Source of the DNA: Prorocentrum cordatum
Taxonomy: Eukaryota; Sar; Dinophyceae; Prorocentrales; Prorocentraceae
Length of the DNA stretch: 64,000 nt
Assembly: GCA_963575745.1 (NCBI GenBank)
Contig: CAUYUJ010015749.1
Span: 841,443 to 905,442, forward strand
Reading direction: 5' to 3'
Shown: piece by piece, positions 42,109 to 52,040 of the stretch
Layout of the letters: each line of letters opens with the position of its first letter
How positions within the stretch are numbered: the first letter of the stretch is position 1
The notes under the pieces: generated by a model
What the model was told of the DNA's origin: nothing
The model's input: only the letters and a program-made list of their open reading frames with translations
Databases searched by the model: none
Translations under genes and position numbers: made by a program

Positions 42109-42462
42109 TGGAGTCGGGTGCTCTCCGTTTTCGCCTTGCGCCCAGACCCAGTTGTCCGCCAGACGCGCAGCATTCCCCCGCGCCTTCCGTCATCTGCCAA
42201 GTGTTTCGCATGCGACCTGGCTCGCGCATCGGGAGGTCTATTTCGCACGCCCCCAACCGTGTTCAGACTGCCGATATGCGGCGGGCCCGCTGCTGGATGG
42301 TGGGTCAACGCCAGCAAGGCATACATCTTTTTCGATCGGAGAAAGCGCAGGGAGATGATCCTCCCTCGCTTGCGCGCCGATGGAATGAATGGCCCCCCAT
42401 CTAGTGCTCGTGGACTCTGGCGCCTACCCGGAAGCAAGGGCCGGCGCTGGCGGCGGCGGTGA
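42109..42462 (+). CDS. Exon-like segment, unidentified protein
   Basis: After the CTTTTTTTTCAG tract the frame WSRVLSVFALRPDPVVRQTR continues for ~117 codons to a TGA at 42460. It includes KCFACDLARASGGLF and GWWVNASKAYIFFDRRKRRE, of normal protein-like composition. The base after AG is T, not the G usual in dinoflagellate introns, which lowers confidence. A minus-strand frame overlaps part of it. Function not recognised. Confidence 0.35.
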   Translation, partial: WSRVLSVFALRPDPVVRQTRSIPPRLPSSAKCFACDLARASGGLFRTPPTVFRLPICGGPAAGWWVNASKAYIFFDRRKRREMILPRLRADGMNGPPSSARGLWRLPGSKGRRWRRR

Positions 42463-42469
42463 GTCTTGG

Positions 42470-43500
42470 AAGCTACTGACACAGAGGTATCAATCGCGCG
42501 TTGCTTGCGCTGGGAATCTGGCATTTGGTTTCACGCAGACGCCCGCGAGTCACAACGCGTCCACCACGCGTGTCCTCGCACGCGTTGTTCAATGAGCTTC
42601 GATTGCTTCGGCTGCCATTCGCGCGCAGAAGGAAGGGCAACAAGCTGCGATTGGTTGTTCTCGTCACGCGCCTCCATCTGACCCCGCTGGCTGCAGGAGT
42701 TCGGTTTCCCCGCGCATCCTGTGGGCATCGCGAAGTGCGCTAGTGATGCGTAGTACAGAATGGCGAGCAGACCTTCTACTTTGCAGAAGATGCTTATTCA
42801 ACATGCTGAAAGCACGAAGATCTCTGAGTAGCTTCTCACGCATGAGTTTCGTCATCGGTTTCGGCATCATACGCCGCGAGCTTCGCGAGAACTGGAGACG
42901 TCTCGCCCGCGCTCTGCGCATTAATCAAAATCCACGGCGCCAGGGTATCCAAGGGCAGGTTCTTCAGCAACTTCGGGTATTCGAGCACGCTGCTTCTGAG
43001 CGTTCTTTTACCACAATGCGACATTGAGTTTCGGATCTGAACGTTGGGGGGCGCCGACTCCATATCCACCTGCTCGCGTCTTCGGCGTCGTGATGTTGTG
43101 CTGGTGAGCTTGCTGGAAACTGATTGCAATAGATGGGCTGCGACTGCTCGAAGTCGACAGCCGCTCGCCCCCTTCAGATTTGGATGTTAGGCCGCCGCTC
43201 CTGATGCCATCCCTTGTCTACATCACTTGCACGCGCGCTCCGACCTGTTCTTCGCATGGCCTGCCTGCCTGCGCTGCCCGCCTGCCCTTCCCGAGGGAGC
43301 CTCGCAAGCGGCTCCTCCCGCATCTGCTCGCATGGGGTACTATCAGGAGGCCCACTCTCAATGCCATCAGCATTGAGTTGTTGCATTGCGTTTGTCTCCG
43401 TCTTCGCATTTTGCACGCTCGCGTTCGCCAGTTGCTTCGCCGCCGCCACGCCGTAGTCTCTGTCCTCACGGATATCGCGTTGCTGCCCGCGCGCCGACGT
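42470..43500 (-). other. Minus-strand coding-like region, unidentified
   Basis: On minus, stretches of protein-like sequence occur in successive frames: NAKTETNAMQQLNADGIESG (~43400), NSMSHCGKRTLRSSVLEYPK and LLKNLPLDTLAPWILINAQS (~43000), LRDLRAFSMLNKHLLQSRRS (~42800). They are separated by stops, so it is either multi-exon or decayed. No family is recognised, and plus-strand frames are also partly open. Confidence 0.3.
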
Positions 43501-43504
43501 TGCC

Positions 43505-43700
43505 TTGCCGATCCCCCTCTGCTCCTCCTGCTCCTCCTCCCCCTCCTGCTCTTCCTCCTATTCCTCCTCTTCCTCCTCTTCCCCGGCTATCCGATGTTGC
43601 GATTTCCTAGCCGCGTGGATCCCCAGAGGTCCGGATCCTTTCCCCGGGACGGGCTTTTCATCACGAGTCGTTTTCGAGCGGCCCCAGCAAGGCCCAGCGA
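43505..43700. repeat. Short (CCT)n and dispersed CCCCCGACGTC-family piece, copy 2
   Basis: 43510-43590 is (CCT)n. 43596-43700 carries GATCCCCAGAGGTCCGGATC, CTTTCCCCGGGACGGGCTTT and CATCACGAGTCGTTTTCGAG, matching the repeat at 30390. Confidence 0.7.
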
Positions 43701-43704
43701 GGGT

Positions 43705-44295
43705 TGTTAGAGACCAAGAACCTTCAAGAGCCGTCCGTCGTGATGGCGGTTGCTCCGAGTGAGAAGTGGCGACGTGGGCGGGGGGGCAAACCGATGCCGA
43801 AAGCCTTTGACATCCGCCCGCCGTGATGGTTGTCACTCCGACTGGAAGCGGGGAGGTGGGCGGGGGGGGCCACCGGAACCCGAAGACCTTCAAGATCCGC
43901 CCGTCGTGACGTCTGCGGTCCCGAGGGCAAAGTGGGGAGGCAGGTGGTGGGGCCTCCAAAGTTTCAGCGACCTGCAAGAGCCAAGAGCCGTCCGTCGTGA
44001 TACTTGTCGTTTCGAGGGAGAGGCGGGGCGGGGAGGGGCACGAGAGGCCGAAGGCCTTCAAGAGCTGTCCATCGTGATGTTTGCTGTTCCGAGGGAGAGG
44101 GGGGGCGGAGGGAGGTGCGAAGGCCCCCAAATGCCAACGACCTTCAAGAGCCTTCCGTCGTGACGGTTGCTATTCCGAGGCGCAGGTGGCGCGGTGGGTT
44201 GGGCGGGGGGGGTGGGGCATTGGGCTACCAGAACCCGGGGGCCTACAAGAGCGGTCCGTCGTGATGTCTATTGTTCCGAGGGAAATGTGGGGCGT
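43705..44295 (+). repeat. Tandem array of ~85-105 bp units, plus orientation
   Basis: About seven units share CTTCAAGAGCCGTCCGTCGTGATG, then TTGCTGTTCCGAGGGAGAGG, then a G-rich spacer and a CCAACGACC-like link. Landmarks occur near 43728, 43806, 43890, 43986, 44056, 44145 and 44248. The same unit occurs inverted downstream. Confidence 0.88.
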
Positions 44296-44570
44296 TTGGA
44301 GGGTGGGGGCCGCTGGAACTGGCGCGGATGTTGCTAAGGAGACGCAGTTTTGTTCAATGGATGTCAAGGCGCATTATGTTTTGCCAAATTTACCGTGTAA
44401 GTGGATTAAGCGGGTTCCGATCTGACCCCCCATCAGCCAAGCCATGTGGGGCATGTGCAACCCATTTACAAGCTAGGTCAGGCCTGACTAAACCACCTTT
44501 AACCTGCGGCCTCTTCTGTGCCCTTACCAAACTGCGTGGCCCTCCCAGCGGCCCCCACCGCCCCACCGCC
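44296..44570. other. Spacer between inverted arrays
   Basis: About 275 bp without the repeat unit, AT-richer than the arms, with no open frame of interest. Confidence 0.5.
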
Positions 44571-44805
44571 CCGTTTGTTCCCCCTGGGCAGCAAACATCA
44601 CGACGGGTGGCTCTACAAGGTCTTCGGCTTCTGAAGTTCCCCCACACACCTTTCGCTTTCCCTCGGGGCAGCAAACATCACGACGGGCGGTTCTTCAAAG
44701 CCGTCGGTTTCTGGTTATCCCCCGCTCCGCCCACCGCCCCCCATCATCACCTGCACTTCGGAGCAGCAAACATCACGACGGGTGGCTGTTGAAGGTATTC
44801 GGTTT
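44571..44805 (-). repeat. Same tandem unit, inverted orientation
   Basis: Three units of CAGCAAACATCACGACGGGT-GGCTCTACAAGGTCTTCGG are the reverse complement of the 43705-44295 units. The two arrays face each other across a 275 bp spacer. Confidence 0.88.
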
Positions 44806-45050
44806 CTGTTTGCCCCCGCAGACCATCCTTCCATGCTTGAGAGGGGCAGGCAGCCAAAGATGTCATTGGGCGAAAGCGGGGCCACAGACCCGTTGAGGGA
44901 CCCGCGGGGCAGCAGGGTTGAGCGCGCGCGCCCGCGAGAGGAGCAGGAGGCGGGGCCAGCTCAGCCAGCCGACGCCAGCACAGCAAAGCTGCGCGAGCTC
45001 CCGGGAACCCACCCGCGGCCCCTCCGTTGATGGACCCCCATTCCCTTTAG
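44806..45050. other. Putative intron end before SET exon A
   Basis: GC-rich sequence ending in ATTCCCTTTAG (45040-45050). The TAG lies in the frame of the following exon-like segment, so that frame can only be read if splicing or initiation occurs after it. Confidence 0.35.
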
Positions 45051-45272
45051 CGAACGCCCGCGCCGATCCCAGAGGACGTCCTCCGCGTGCCGGAGAGCGC
45101 GTTGCTCAACGTTTTCTCCGCGCTGCAGTCGCCGACCTTCGGCCCCGCTGGCCGTGGCCTGCTCGCGGCCGGCGTGCACGCCGAGGCCGTGACGATGCTC
45201 TTCGCGATCGCCGAGAAGCGGCGCCGCGCGGCCATGGCGGCGGGGGAGGCGGCGGCGGTTCAAAGATGGGGC
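45051..45272 (+). CDS. SET methyltransferase gene, exon-like piece A (inferred)
   Basis: The frame reads TPAPIPEDVLRVPESALLNV, FSALQSPTFGPAGRGLLAAG and VHAEAVTMLFAIAEKRRRAA, and ends near QRWGP at the start of a (GGA)n tract. The order IP-x-D-x-L, a helix, a Leu/Glu-rich helix and RWGP resembles the part of SETD3/Rubisco-LSMT proteins before the conserved (S)xWxPYLxxLP stretch. This is a pattern resemblance, not a domain hit. It is on the same strand and in the right order relative to the SET core at 55969. A small following exon is expected but not seen. Confidence 0.45.
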
Positions 45273-45274
45273 CC

Positions 45275-45610
45275 CCAGGAAGGAGGAGGAGGAGGAGGCG
45301 GAGGAGGAGGAGGAGGCCGAGGGGGAGGAGGAGGAGGAGAAGGACGACGAGGAGATGGTGGAGGAGGAGGAGGACAACGACGACGACGAGAGGAGGAGGA
45401 GGAAGTGGAGGAGGAGGAGGAGGAGGAAGACGAGGAGGAGGAGGAGGAGGAGGAGGAGGAGGAGGAGGGGGAGCGTGAGGGGGTGGAGATGGAGATGGAG
45501 GAGGAGAAGGCGGAGGAGGAGGCGGACGAGGAGGCGGCGGAGAAGAAGGAAGAAGAGGAGGAGGAGGAGGAGGAGGAGGAGGAGGGGGATGGGGCGGCGA
45601 TCCAAATCTG
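45275..45610. repeat. (GGA)n microsatellite
   Basis: A purine trinucleotide tract with GACGAC interruptions. The Glu-rich frame fused to exon A is probably intronic. Confidence 0.9.
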
Positions 45611-45724
45611 GGGCGCTTAGGGACGGGGCCGCCAGCGGGGCCCTCAGGACGGGAGGTAGGCGACCAGCTTGAACCGTCCCTGTTTGAGGCCCCTCTTCCT
45701 CGGGGCCCCACCCCTCAGGGTCGT
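45611..45724. other. Short spacer
   Basis: GC-rich sequence between the (GGA)n tract and a foldback element, with no feature recognised. Confidence 0.4.
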
Positions 45725-45899
45725 GGCATCGCTCGGCCGTGTGCGTTTCTGTTCGGCGAGGGCCGTCGTCGACGGCCCTCGACTTTGCTCCTCGACTCGG
45801 CATTGCTCCTCGATTCGAGGAGCCAAGCGGATCATCCTACGAAAAAATAAGCGCACGAAGTCGAAAAATGCACGGGGAGTGGGCGCCCGAGCGATGGCC
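45725..45899. mobile_element. Foldback element of the CATCGCTCGG family, copy 2
   Basis: The ends GGCATCGCTCGGCCGTGTGC and CGCCCGAGCGATGGCC are inverted. A second inner inverted repeat is GAGGGCCGTCGTCGACGGCCCTC. It shares GCACGAAGTCGAAAAATGCA-like sequence with the element at 9275 and its right neighbour. It lies in a presumed intron of the SET gene. Confidence 0.7.
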
Positions 45900-46389
45900 A
45901 GGGGCTCCACCCTTCGCCGCCGAAAGGCGGCGGCCATGGCGGCCGAGGCACCCTGGCTGGAGCTCCTCGCCCGCGCGCCGCCGCTGGAGGAGCTTGGAGG
46001 GGAGAGAGGCAACACAGCGACGCCGCTGCTCGTCCTGGGGGGGCTCCTCCTCTTCCTCCTCCTCCTCCTCCTCTTCCTCCTCTTCCTCCTCCTCCTCCTC
46101 CTCCTCCTCTTCCTCCTCCTCCTCCTCCCTCCTCCTCCTTCTCCCTCCCCTCCCCTCATCCTCAGCTCCTCCTCTCCTCCCTCCTCCTTCTCCTCCTCCT
46201 CCTCCTCCTCCTCCTCTCCTCCTCCTCCTTCTACTCCTCCTACTCCTACTCCTATTCCTACTCCTCTTCCTCTCCTCCTCTGCTTCTCCTCCTCCTTCTC
46301 CCTCCTCCTCCTCCTTCTCCTCCTCGTCTCCTCCTCTTCCTCCCTCTCCTCCTCTTCCTCCTGCCCCCCCCCCCCTTCCCCTCCCCCTC
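45900..46389. repeat. Short GC-rich segment then (CCT)n
   Basis: 45900-46040 includes a CCTTCGCCGCCGAAAGGCGG hairpin and a GGAGGGGAGAG-CAACGCAGCGACG-like block also seen at 48405. 46043-46388 is (CCT)n with CTACTCCTATTC interruptions. Confidence 0.85.
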
Positions 46390-47290
46390 CAAAATGTGGA
46401 TTCCAAAATGCGGTTCTCGCCTTGGCGCCGCGCTCCTTCTTCGTCAAATTCTGTAGGAAGTTTATTGAGGGCGGTTCCTTTTCAAAATGTGGTTCTCGCC
46501 GCAGCGCCGCGTACATTTCTTCTGAAAGTTTACAAGAGCTTCACGGATTGAGGGCGGGTGGTTTTCAACATGTGGCTCTCGCCTTGGCGCCGCGCACATT
46601 CTTTTTCAAAAATTGCCAGACCTTCACGGATTGAGGGCGGGTGGTTTTCAAGATGTGGTTCTCGCCTGCGCGCAGCGCACAATTGTTTCAAACGATTGCA
46701 AGAGCTTCACGGATTGAGGGCGGGTGGCTTTCAAAATGTGATTCTCGCTTTAGCGCCGCGCGCATGCTTTTTTGTGCAAGATGTTCAAGGATTGAGGGCG
46801 GGTTCCTTTTCAAAATGTGGTTCTCGCCTTTGCGTTGCGCACATTCGTTATACGTAGTAAGTATTTGCAAGAGCTTCACGGATTGAGGGCAGGTGGTTTT
46901 CAAAATGTGGTTCTCGCTTTAGCGCCGCGCACATTCGTTTTTCTAATTGCACAAAAATTTGAGTGATTCCCATGATCAACGTACCACACCATGTTTTTGA
47001 TGGGTTCCGGATTATGCGGGTGCAACCGTTATTTTGATTCGCAGTTTTGAAATCAAAAAATGGCGTTATGGCACTGCTCCAGATAAGCATGACGCAGCAG
47101 TCAGGTTGATACGTGGCGTTGAAATCCAAAGAGCAATGTTTTGGCACGCTTCGGGATCTTCAAACGGTTGTCTTCCAACGAGGCAGATCTTTCAATGGAA
47201 ATGAACCGTTGTAGGGGCCTATGATGAGGGAGCTTGGAGGGAGGGTGTATTCCAACATCGTTGATGACTCTTGGGTTTGCATTGGTCCTC
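46390..47290 (+). repeat. Composite dispersed repeat, copy 3
   Basis: Six or so ~82 bp monomers (46390-46960) are followed by the tail (GGGTTCCGGATTATGCGGGT, GGAGCTTGGAGGGAGGGTGT, TTGGGTTTGCATTGGTCCTC). It ends in (CCT)n at 47287. The GTCGCACCCCGAGG head is missing in this copy. Confidence 0.88.
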
Positions 47291-47445
47291 CTCCTCCTCC
47301 TTCTCCTCCTCCTCCTCCTCCTCGGTACGCTGGGCTCCTCCTCCTCCTCCTCCTCCTCCTCCCTTTCCTCCTCCTCCTCCTCCCCCTTCCCCTCCCCCTT
47401 CCCCTCCCCCTTCCTCCTCCTTCTCCTTTCCCATCCCTTATACAT
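47287..47445. repeat. (CCT)n between composite copies 3 and 4
   Basis: Pyrimidine tract with CCCCTTCCCCT repeats, linking the tail of copy 3 to the head of copy 4. Confidence 0.9.
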
Positions 47446-48222
47446 AACTTCTCCCTGTCACACCCCGAGGCCAGTTTTTATGGCGGGCCAGGCGTTTCGC
47501 CTGAGACTTTGAGACTTCCTCACCAGATAGGTCTCTGAAGCTTTAAACTGACAACTGCTTCAAAGATGGAGGGCGGGTGGTTTTTTAAATGTCGGTCTCG
47601 CCGTAGCGCCACGCACATTCGTTCTAACAATTTGCAAGAGATTCACGGATTGAGGATCACCCGTTTTCAAAATGTGGTTCTCGCTTTACCGCCGCGCACA
47701 TTCGTTTTGAAAAATTGCAAGAGCTTTGCATTTTGAGGAGCATCCGTTTTCAAAATATGGCTCTCGCCTCAGCGCCGCGCACATTCGTTTTTTAGAACTT
47801 GCAAGAGCTTCACGGATTGAGGGCGGTTCCTTTTCAAAATGTGGTTCTCGCCTTAGCGCCACGCACATTCGTTTATAAAAAATGCAAGGGTGTCACAGAT
47901 TCCCACGATCAACGTACCAGAAATTTTGATGGGGAAGGATTCAGGATTATGCCGGCGCAGCAGTTACGTTGATTCTCGGTGTTGAAATCCCAAGACTGGC
48001 GGTCTGGCACGATCCAGGATCGTCAAGACGCAACAGTCAGGTTGATCCGTGGAGTTGGAATCCCGAGAACAATGTTTTGGCATGCTTCAGGATCTTCAAA
48101 CGGTTATTTTCCAACGAGGCAGATCTTTCAATGGAAATGAACCGTTGTAGGGGCCTATGAAGAGGGAGCTGGGAGGGAGGGTGTATTCCAACATCGTTGA
48201 TGGCTCTTTGGTTTACACTGGT
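47446..48222 (+). repeat. Composite dispersed repeat, copy 4
   Basis: The head CTCCCTGTCACACCCCGAGG starts at 47449. Four ~82 bp monomers lie at 47545-47890. The tail (CTTCAAACGGTTATTTTCCA, GGAGCTGGGAGGGAGGGTGT, TTTGGTTTACACTGGTCCTC) ends in (CCT)n. Tails of copies 3 and 4 are nearly identical, suggesting a local duplication of the whole module. Confidence 0.9.
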
Positions 48223-48284
48223 CCTCCTCCTCCTCCTCCTCCTCCTCCCCCTCCTCCTACTCATCCTCCTCTTTCGCCTCCTCC

Positions 48285-48348
<64 letters not shown>

Positions 48349-48385
48349 TAGCATCATCAGCATCATCATCAGCATCAGCAGCATG
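48223..48385. repeat. (CCT)n then (CAT)n
   Basis: Trinucleotide tract, poly-Pro/His or poly-Leu/Ile in plus frames. Confidence 0.93.
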
Positions 48386-48404
48386 ATGAGCCAGCTTCCC
48401 CTCT

Positions 48405-48680
48405 TACTCGGAGGGGAGAGGTAACGCAGCGATGTCTCTGCTCGTCCTGGGGAGCTCTCGTCGCCACGTTTGGATTATCCTCGAGACTCTCCCCGAGATC
48501 CTGGCGTCTCAATATTTTCACAGCAGGCGTGTTCGCCTCTTTTTGGGGCCCGGGACCCTCGCAGATGGCTCGAAAAAACGACGCAGAAAGATGGGATCGA
48601 GGGTTTTGGGTATGATGTTTTACGATGTTGCGTTGTTTCGCTGCGTCGGATCTCAGGGCTGGCCAGGGCGCACCCCGGGA
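48405..48680 (+). repeat. Dispersed ~250 bp repeat (CTCGAGACTCTCCCC family), copy 1
   Basis: Landmarks GGATTATCCTCGAGACTCTC, GATCCTGGCGTCTCA, CCCGGGACCCTCGCAGAT, GTATGATGTTTTACGATGTTG and GTCGGATCTCAGGGCTGGCC recur in the same order at 54836-55080. A short piece recurs near 56245. No coding is conserved between copies. Confidence 0.8.
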
Positions 48681-49397
48681 GAGGTCCGGGGAGTAGCGGT
48701 ACATATGGGCACCGTTTGTCTAGGGCTCCTAGATGGGTCCGAGCAGACGGGGTCAGAGGATCGCGCCGCATCGCCGATGCATCGGCGATGCTGCCCGATT
48801 TGAAGCCCGATTGCGAAGGCCTCACGGCCAGCGCCGCCGACCCTGAAGGCGAGACCTCCCCTGGGACCCCCGCTGGCGACCCCTCCCCCGGGGCCCGCTG
48901 GGACCCTGGGAGGGGCAGCATTCTGACCCAGGACCCCCTCCCCCCACAGCAGGCGCGGAACCCCCGCTGGCGACCCCCCGTGGAGCGGCAGTCTGACCCA
49001 GGGCCATCCCCCGCATCACAGGCGGAACCTCCCCCAAGACCCTTGCTGGCGAGCCCCTGAGAACCCGCCGAGACCCCGGGGGGGGGGCGGCATTCTCTTG
49101 GCCCAGGACCCCCCCACCACCACCCCACCCCGGCAGGGAAGGGATAATGGGAAGGGAATCGATTTTACCACGACGTAAATATGTTCCTTGTTCCTTGTTC
49201 CTCAATCTCCTTGGGACTGACGACGACGACGACCACGACGACGACAGCGTCTCTCACACGCCGAACGGTCGGCGGCATTCTCCGCGCCGATGCGTCGCAG
49301 ACGCGTCGCCGACGCGTCGCCGAGGCGTCGCCGAGGTGTCGACGATGCGTCGGCGCTGCGGCGCGATCCTCGGACCCCGTCTGCTCGGAGGCCCCAG
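48681..49397. repeat. Palindromic 12-mer, GGGACCCC tandem units and CGTCGCCGACG repeats
   Basis: 48768-48791 is a perfect 24 bp palindrome (GCATCGCCGATG and its inverse). 48840-49115 has about three diverged ~80-100 bp units with GACCCCCGCTGGCGACCCC. 49200-49250 is (GAC)n. 49285-49350 is a GCGTCGCCGACGC array. All this is presumed intron of the SET gene. Confidence 0.7.
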
Positions 49398-49574
49398 GCG
49401 GGAGGCCCCCCGGCATGGCTCTCCCCCGAGGAGGCCACGCAGCTCGCCGCGTGGCCCCGCGAGGCCGTCGAGGCCCTGGGCAGCGAGGAGATCGCCGGCG
49501 CGGTGGCGACCTCGGTGGCGTCGCTGTGGGACCTGTGCCGCAGCGCGAAGGACGCCGTCGCCGCGCTGCCCGAG
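49398..49574 (+). CDS. SET methyltransferase gene, exon-like piece B (inferred)
   Basis: After GGAGGCCCCAG the frame starts AGGPPAWLSPEEATQLAAWP and continues REAVEALGSEEIAGAVATSV and ASLWDLCRSAKDAVAALPE. The next codon is GCC, allowing a GC donor. It matches the pattern after the catalytic LPxxxxxPxxW stretch of SETD3/Rubisco-LSMT proteins, where W-x-x-E-E-x-x-x-L leads into a long helix. AG|G at the start fits dinoflagellate splicing. Assignment to this gene rests on order, strand and pattern only. Confidence 0.5.
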
Positions 49575-49743
49575 GCCCGAAGCCAACCGCCGCAAACGGG
49601 GCGTTCATAGACGGGGCGGCAGCTAAGGGGCCTCTTCAAAAGCGAGAATGGGGCGGCAGGGCATTTATCTCGCATCAGTGCGTGATAAATCGGGGCGCCA
49701 AGAACGTCTATACATGATACAGCAGCATCATCATCACCACCAC

Positions 49744-49790
<47 letters not shown>

Positions 49791-49810
49791 CCATCACCAT
49801 CACCATCACC

Positions 49811-49881
<71 letters not shown>

Positions 49882-50181
49882 AACTCCGGGCGGTGGGGGG
49901 TACCTCTCATTTGTGCGCGGCAAGCCAATTTTCTGGAAACGCCTTTGAAAACACACCCTAGCTTTTGAAAAGGAGCCAGAACCTATGCACCGACGCTTTC
50001 TCCAGCCTCGCACCGAAACTCGCACAGGATAAAAGCGGATCTTGGTGTACGCGGGGTCCTGGTGTACACATGTTTCGCGGCTTCCCCATCGAAACGGGGA
50101 ACCAAAAGTCTATACACCACCCCGACGTCGTCCCCGACCCTCCAAAGGTCCCGGGATGGACAAAACAGCCCGCCACTGGTA
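49575..50181. repeat. Presumed intron with (CAT)n at 49720-49880
   Basis: It holds ~160 bp of nearly pure (CAT)n/(CAC) and otherwise unassigned sequence. Confidence 0.7.
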
Positions 50182-50620
50182 ATGTCTACGGCCCAGTCCC
50201 CGACGGACGAGAAGCAGCGGCGGAGGCAGACACTCTTGCAGCTCCGCGCGGGCCCCTCCGCTCGGCGCCGGGCCCCCGCCGCGGCGGCGCCTCTCCAGCG
50301 CGCCGCCCCGGCGCGCGCGGGGCCGGAGGCACCAGAGGCGCCGCCGCCCAGGGGCTCGCCGCGGCGGAGCCCCTGGGAGTGCGAAGTGTGCCCGTGCTGC
50401 GCGTGGCTGCCCCCCCCCGAGGCGGCCAGGGAGGCCCTCGGCGGCCCCGTGGGCTTCGACGACCTGCTGTGGGCGCGGTGCCTCTTCGACGGCCGCGCGG
50501 TGGAGGTGGACCTGGAGGCGCCGCCCGGGCTGCGGGCCGAGGCGGGGGAGGCCCCGCCGAACGGCGAGGACCGGACGGGGGCCGGTGGAGACCCCGGCGG
50601 GCCTCCCCAGATCTGCTCGC
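50182..50620 (+). CDS. SET methyltransferase gene, exon-like piece C (inferred)
   Basis: The plus frame beginning at the ATG 50182 (MSTAQSPTDEKQRRRQTLLQ) runs through an Ala/Pro/Arg-rich stretch. It then reads SPWECEVCPCCAWLPPPEAA and REALGGPVGFDDLLWARCLF DGRAVEVDLEAPPGLRAE. The piece FDDLLWARCLFDGRAVEV resembles the F-x-W-A-x-x-x-V-x-S-R-x-F/V motif that precedes the SET core in SETD3/LSMT proteins. The true exon may start later than 50182 (several AG|G sites) and end before ~50620. The N-terminal half might instead be a separate first exon. Confidence 0.45.
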
Positions 50621-50692
50621 AGGAAGAAAAGAGCACGAGTGCAGGAAGGCGGTTCTCTGTTTTCGGACTCGGGGGGCCCTCGCGGGGCCCTA

Positions 50693-50800
50693 GGACCGTC
50701 AAGAAACGACTCAGGATGAGAGGCCGGTCCCGGGGAAGGGGTCCAGATCTCTGGGGGTCGACGCTGTGAAAAAAATCACGACGTCGGGGGTCTGAATCCT
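50693..50800 (-). repeat. Dispersed CCCCCGACGTCATG-family repeat, copy 3 (inverted)
   Basis: AAACGACTCAGGATGAGAGG, CCGGTCCCGGGGAAGGGGTC and ATCACGACGTCGGGGG are the reverse complement of the 30390 copy. Confidence 0.75.
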
Positions 50801-51060
50801 GGGCATGTCGCGTCTTCTTCCCCACATCCTAAGTGGAGTTCTTGTTTTCTCTGCACACTTCCGCGCCGCAGCCTCACACCTCATCCCCTCCTCTTGTCAT
50901 CACCATCCCATCATGGTCCGCGTTCATCATGATCACCCGCTCACTCTTTCGCTCTTTCAATCATCACCCACTCATGCGTTATTACGTCATGATCCCATCC
51001 GGGTCATCATCATTATGAACGACTCACATCCACTCTCACCCACGCAGTCACATTCATTCA
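50801..51060. other. CTCATCACC-rich spacer
   Basis: Loosely repetitive CATCAC/ACTCAC sequence. No gene is recognised. Confidence 0.5.
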
Positions 51061-51600
51061 ACACCCATTCACTCATCATCACGCCAACGCCCGCAGGAAG
51101 TTTCAGGCGGGAGCCCCCTCCCTATGGGGCCCACATTTCAGGTTCGAATCCGAGCGGGTCAACCAACTCCTCTAACCGTCGTCGCATTTGGGCTCTTCAG
51201 GCATGATGCCAGAGGAAGTCTCAGAGGAGGGCCTTGTGTGTGAGTGAATCGCGAGGACGTCTCAGGCGGGAGCACCCCCGCATGGGGCCCAAACTCCATG
51301 TTCGAATCCAAGCGGGTCATCAAGCTCTTATAACTGTCCTCACTTTTGGGTTCCTCTGGCATGAATCTTGAGGAAGTCTCAGACGGGAGCCTCGTCTGTG
51401 AGTGAATCGCGAGGACGTCTCAGGCGGGAGCTTCCTTCCCTATGGGACCCAGACTTCACGGGAGCCCTTTCCCCATGGTGCCCGCGCGTCATGTTGATAA
51501 TCCAAGCGGGTCAGCGGGATCTTTGTACCTGTCGTCATTTTTGAGTTTCTCAGGCTTGAGTATGGAGGAAGTCTCGAGCGGGAGCCTCGTCTGTGAGTGA
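51061..51600 (+). repeat. Tandem array of ~160-190 bp units with tRNA B-box-like motif
   Basis: Three to four diverged units share GTCTGTGAGTGAATCGCGAG, GACGTCTCAGGCGGGAGC, CCTATGGGGCCCA and GGTTCGAATCC-AGCGGGTCA. GGTTCGAATCC (51134-51144) matches the RNA polymerase III B-box exactly, and a GTTCGAATCC variant occurs in the next unit. No clear A-box or cloverleaf is evident, so a tRNA or SINE call is not made. Confidence 0.7.
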
Positions 51601-52040
51601 ATCGCGCGTGGCGGCGCAGACTTGCATGGCGAGTGGTTCGTTTCGGGGGTCTCGTTGGCGCTGGTCTGGAGCTGCGCAGAGGCGCCAGTGGGCAGAAGGT
51701 TCGAGTGAGGGGTGGAGGAGGAGTGTGAGGACGTGGTGGAGGAAGGGGGAAAAGGCAGGGGAAGAGGAGGTGGAACATCGACATTCGCCCCCCTGCCAGG
51801 AGGAAGGAGAGGTGCATGAGGAGAGCACACGGGATGGAGTTGAGGAGGGGGAGGAGGAGGAGGAGGAGGAGGAGGAGGAGGAGGAGAAGAAGAAGAAGTT
51901 GTGGATGAGGAGGAGGAGGAGGAGGAGGGGGAAAAAGACGAGGAGGAGGAGGATGAGGAGGAGGAGGAGGAGGGGGATTCTGAGGAGGAGAGGGATGAGG
52001 TGGAGGCGGAGGAGGAGGAGGATAAAAAATGGAACGGGTA
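51601..52040. repeat. Unassigned segment then (GGA)n
   Basis: 51601-51840 is purine-leaning GC-rich sequence. 51845-52035 is (GGA)n with GAAGAAGAAG. Confidence 0.85.

Noticed and set aside
51134-51144. tRNA gene at the GGTTCGAATCC motif
   Set aside because: No acceptor stem, anticodon arm or A-box could be fitted around it. Kept only as a B-box-like motif.
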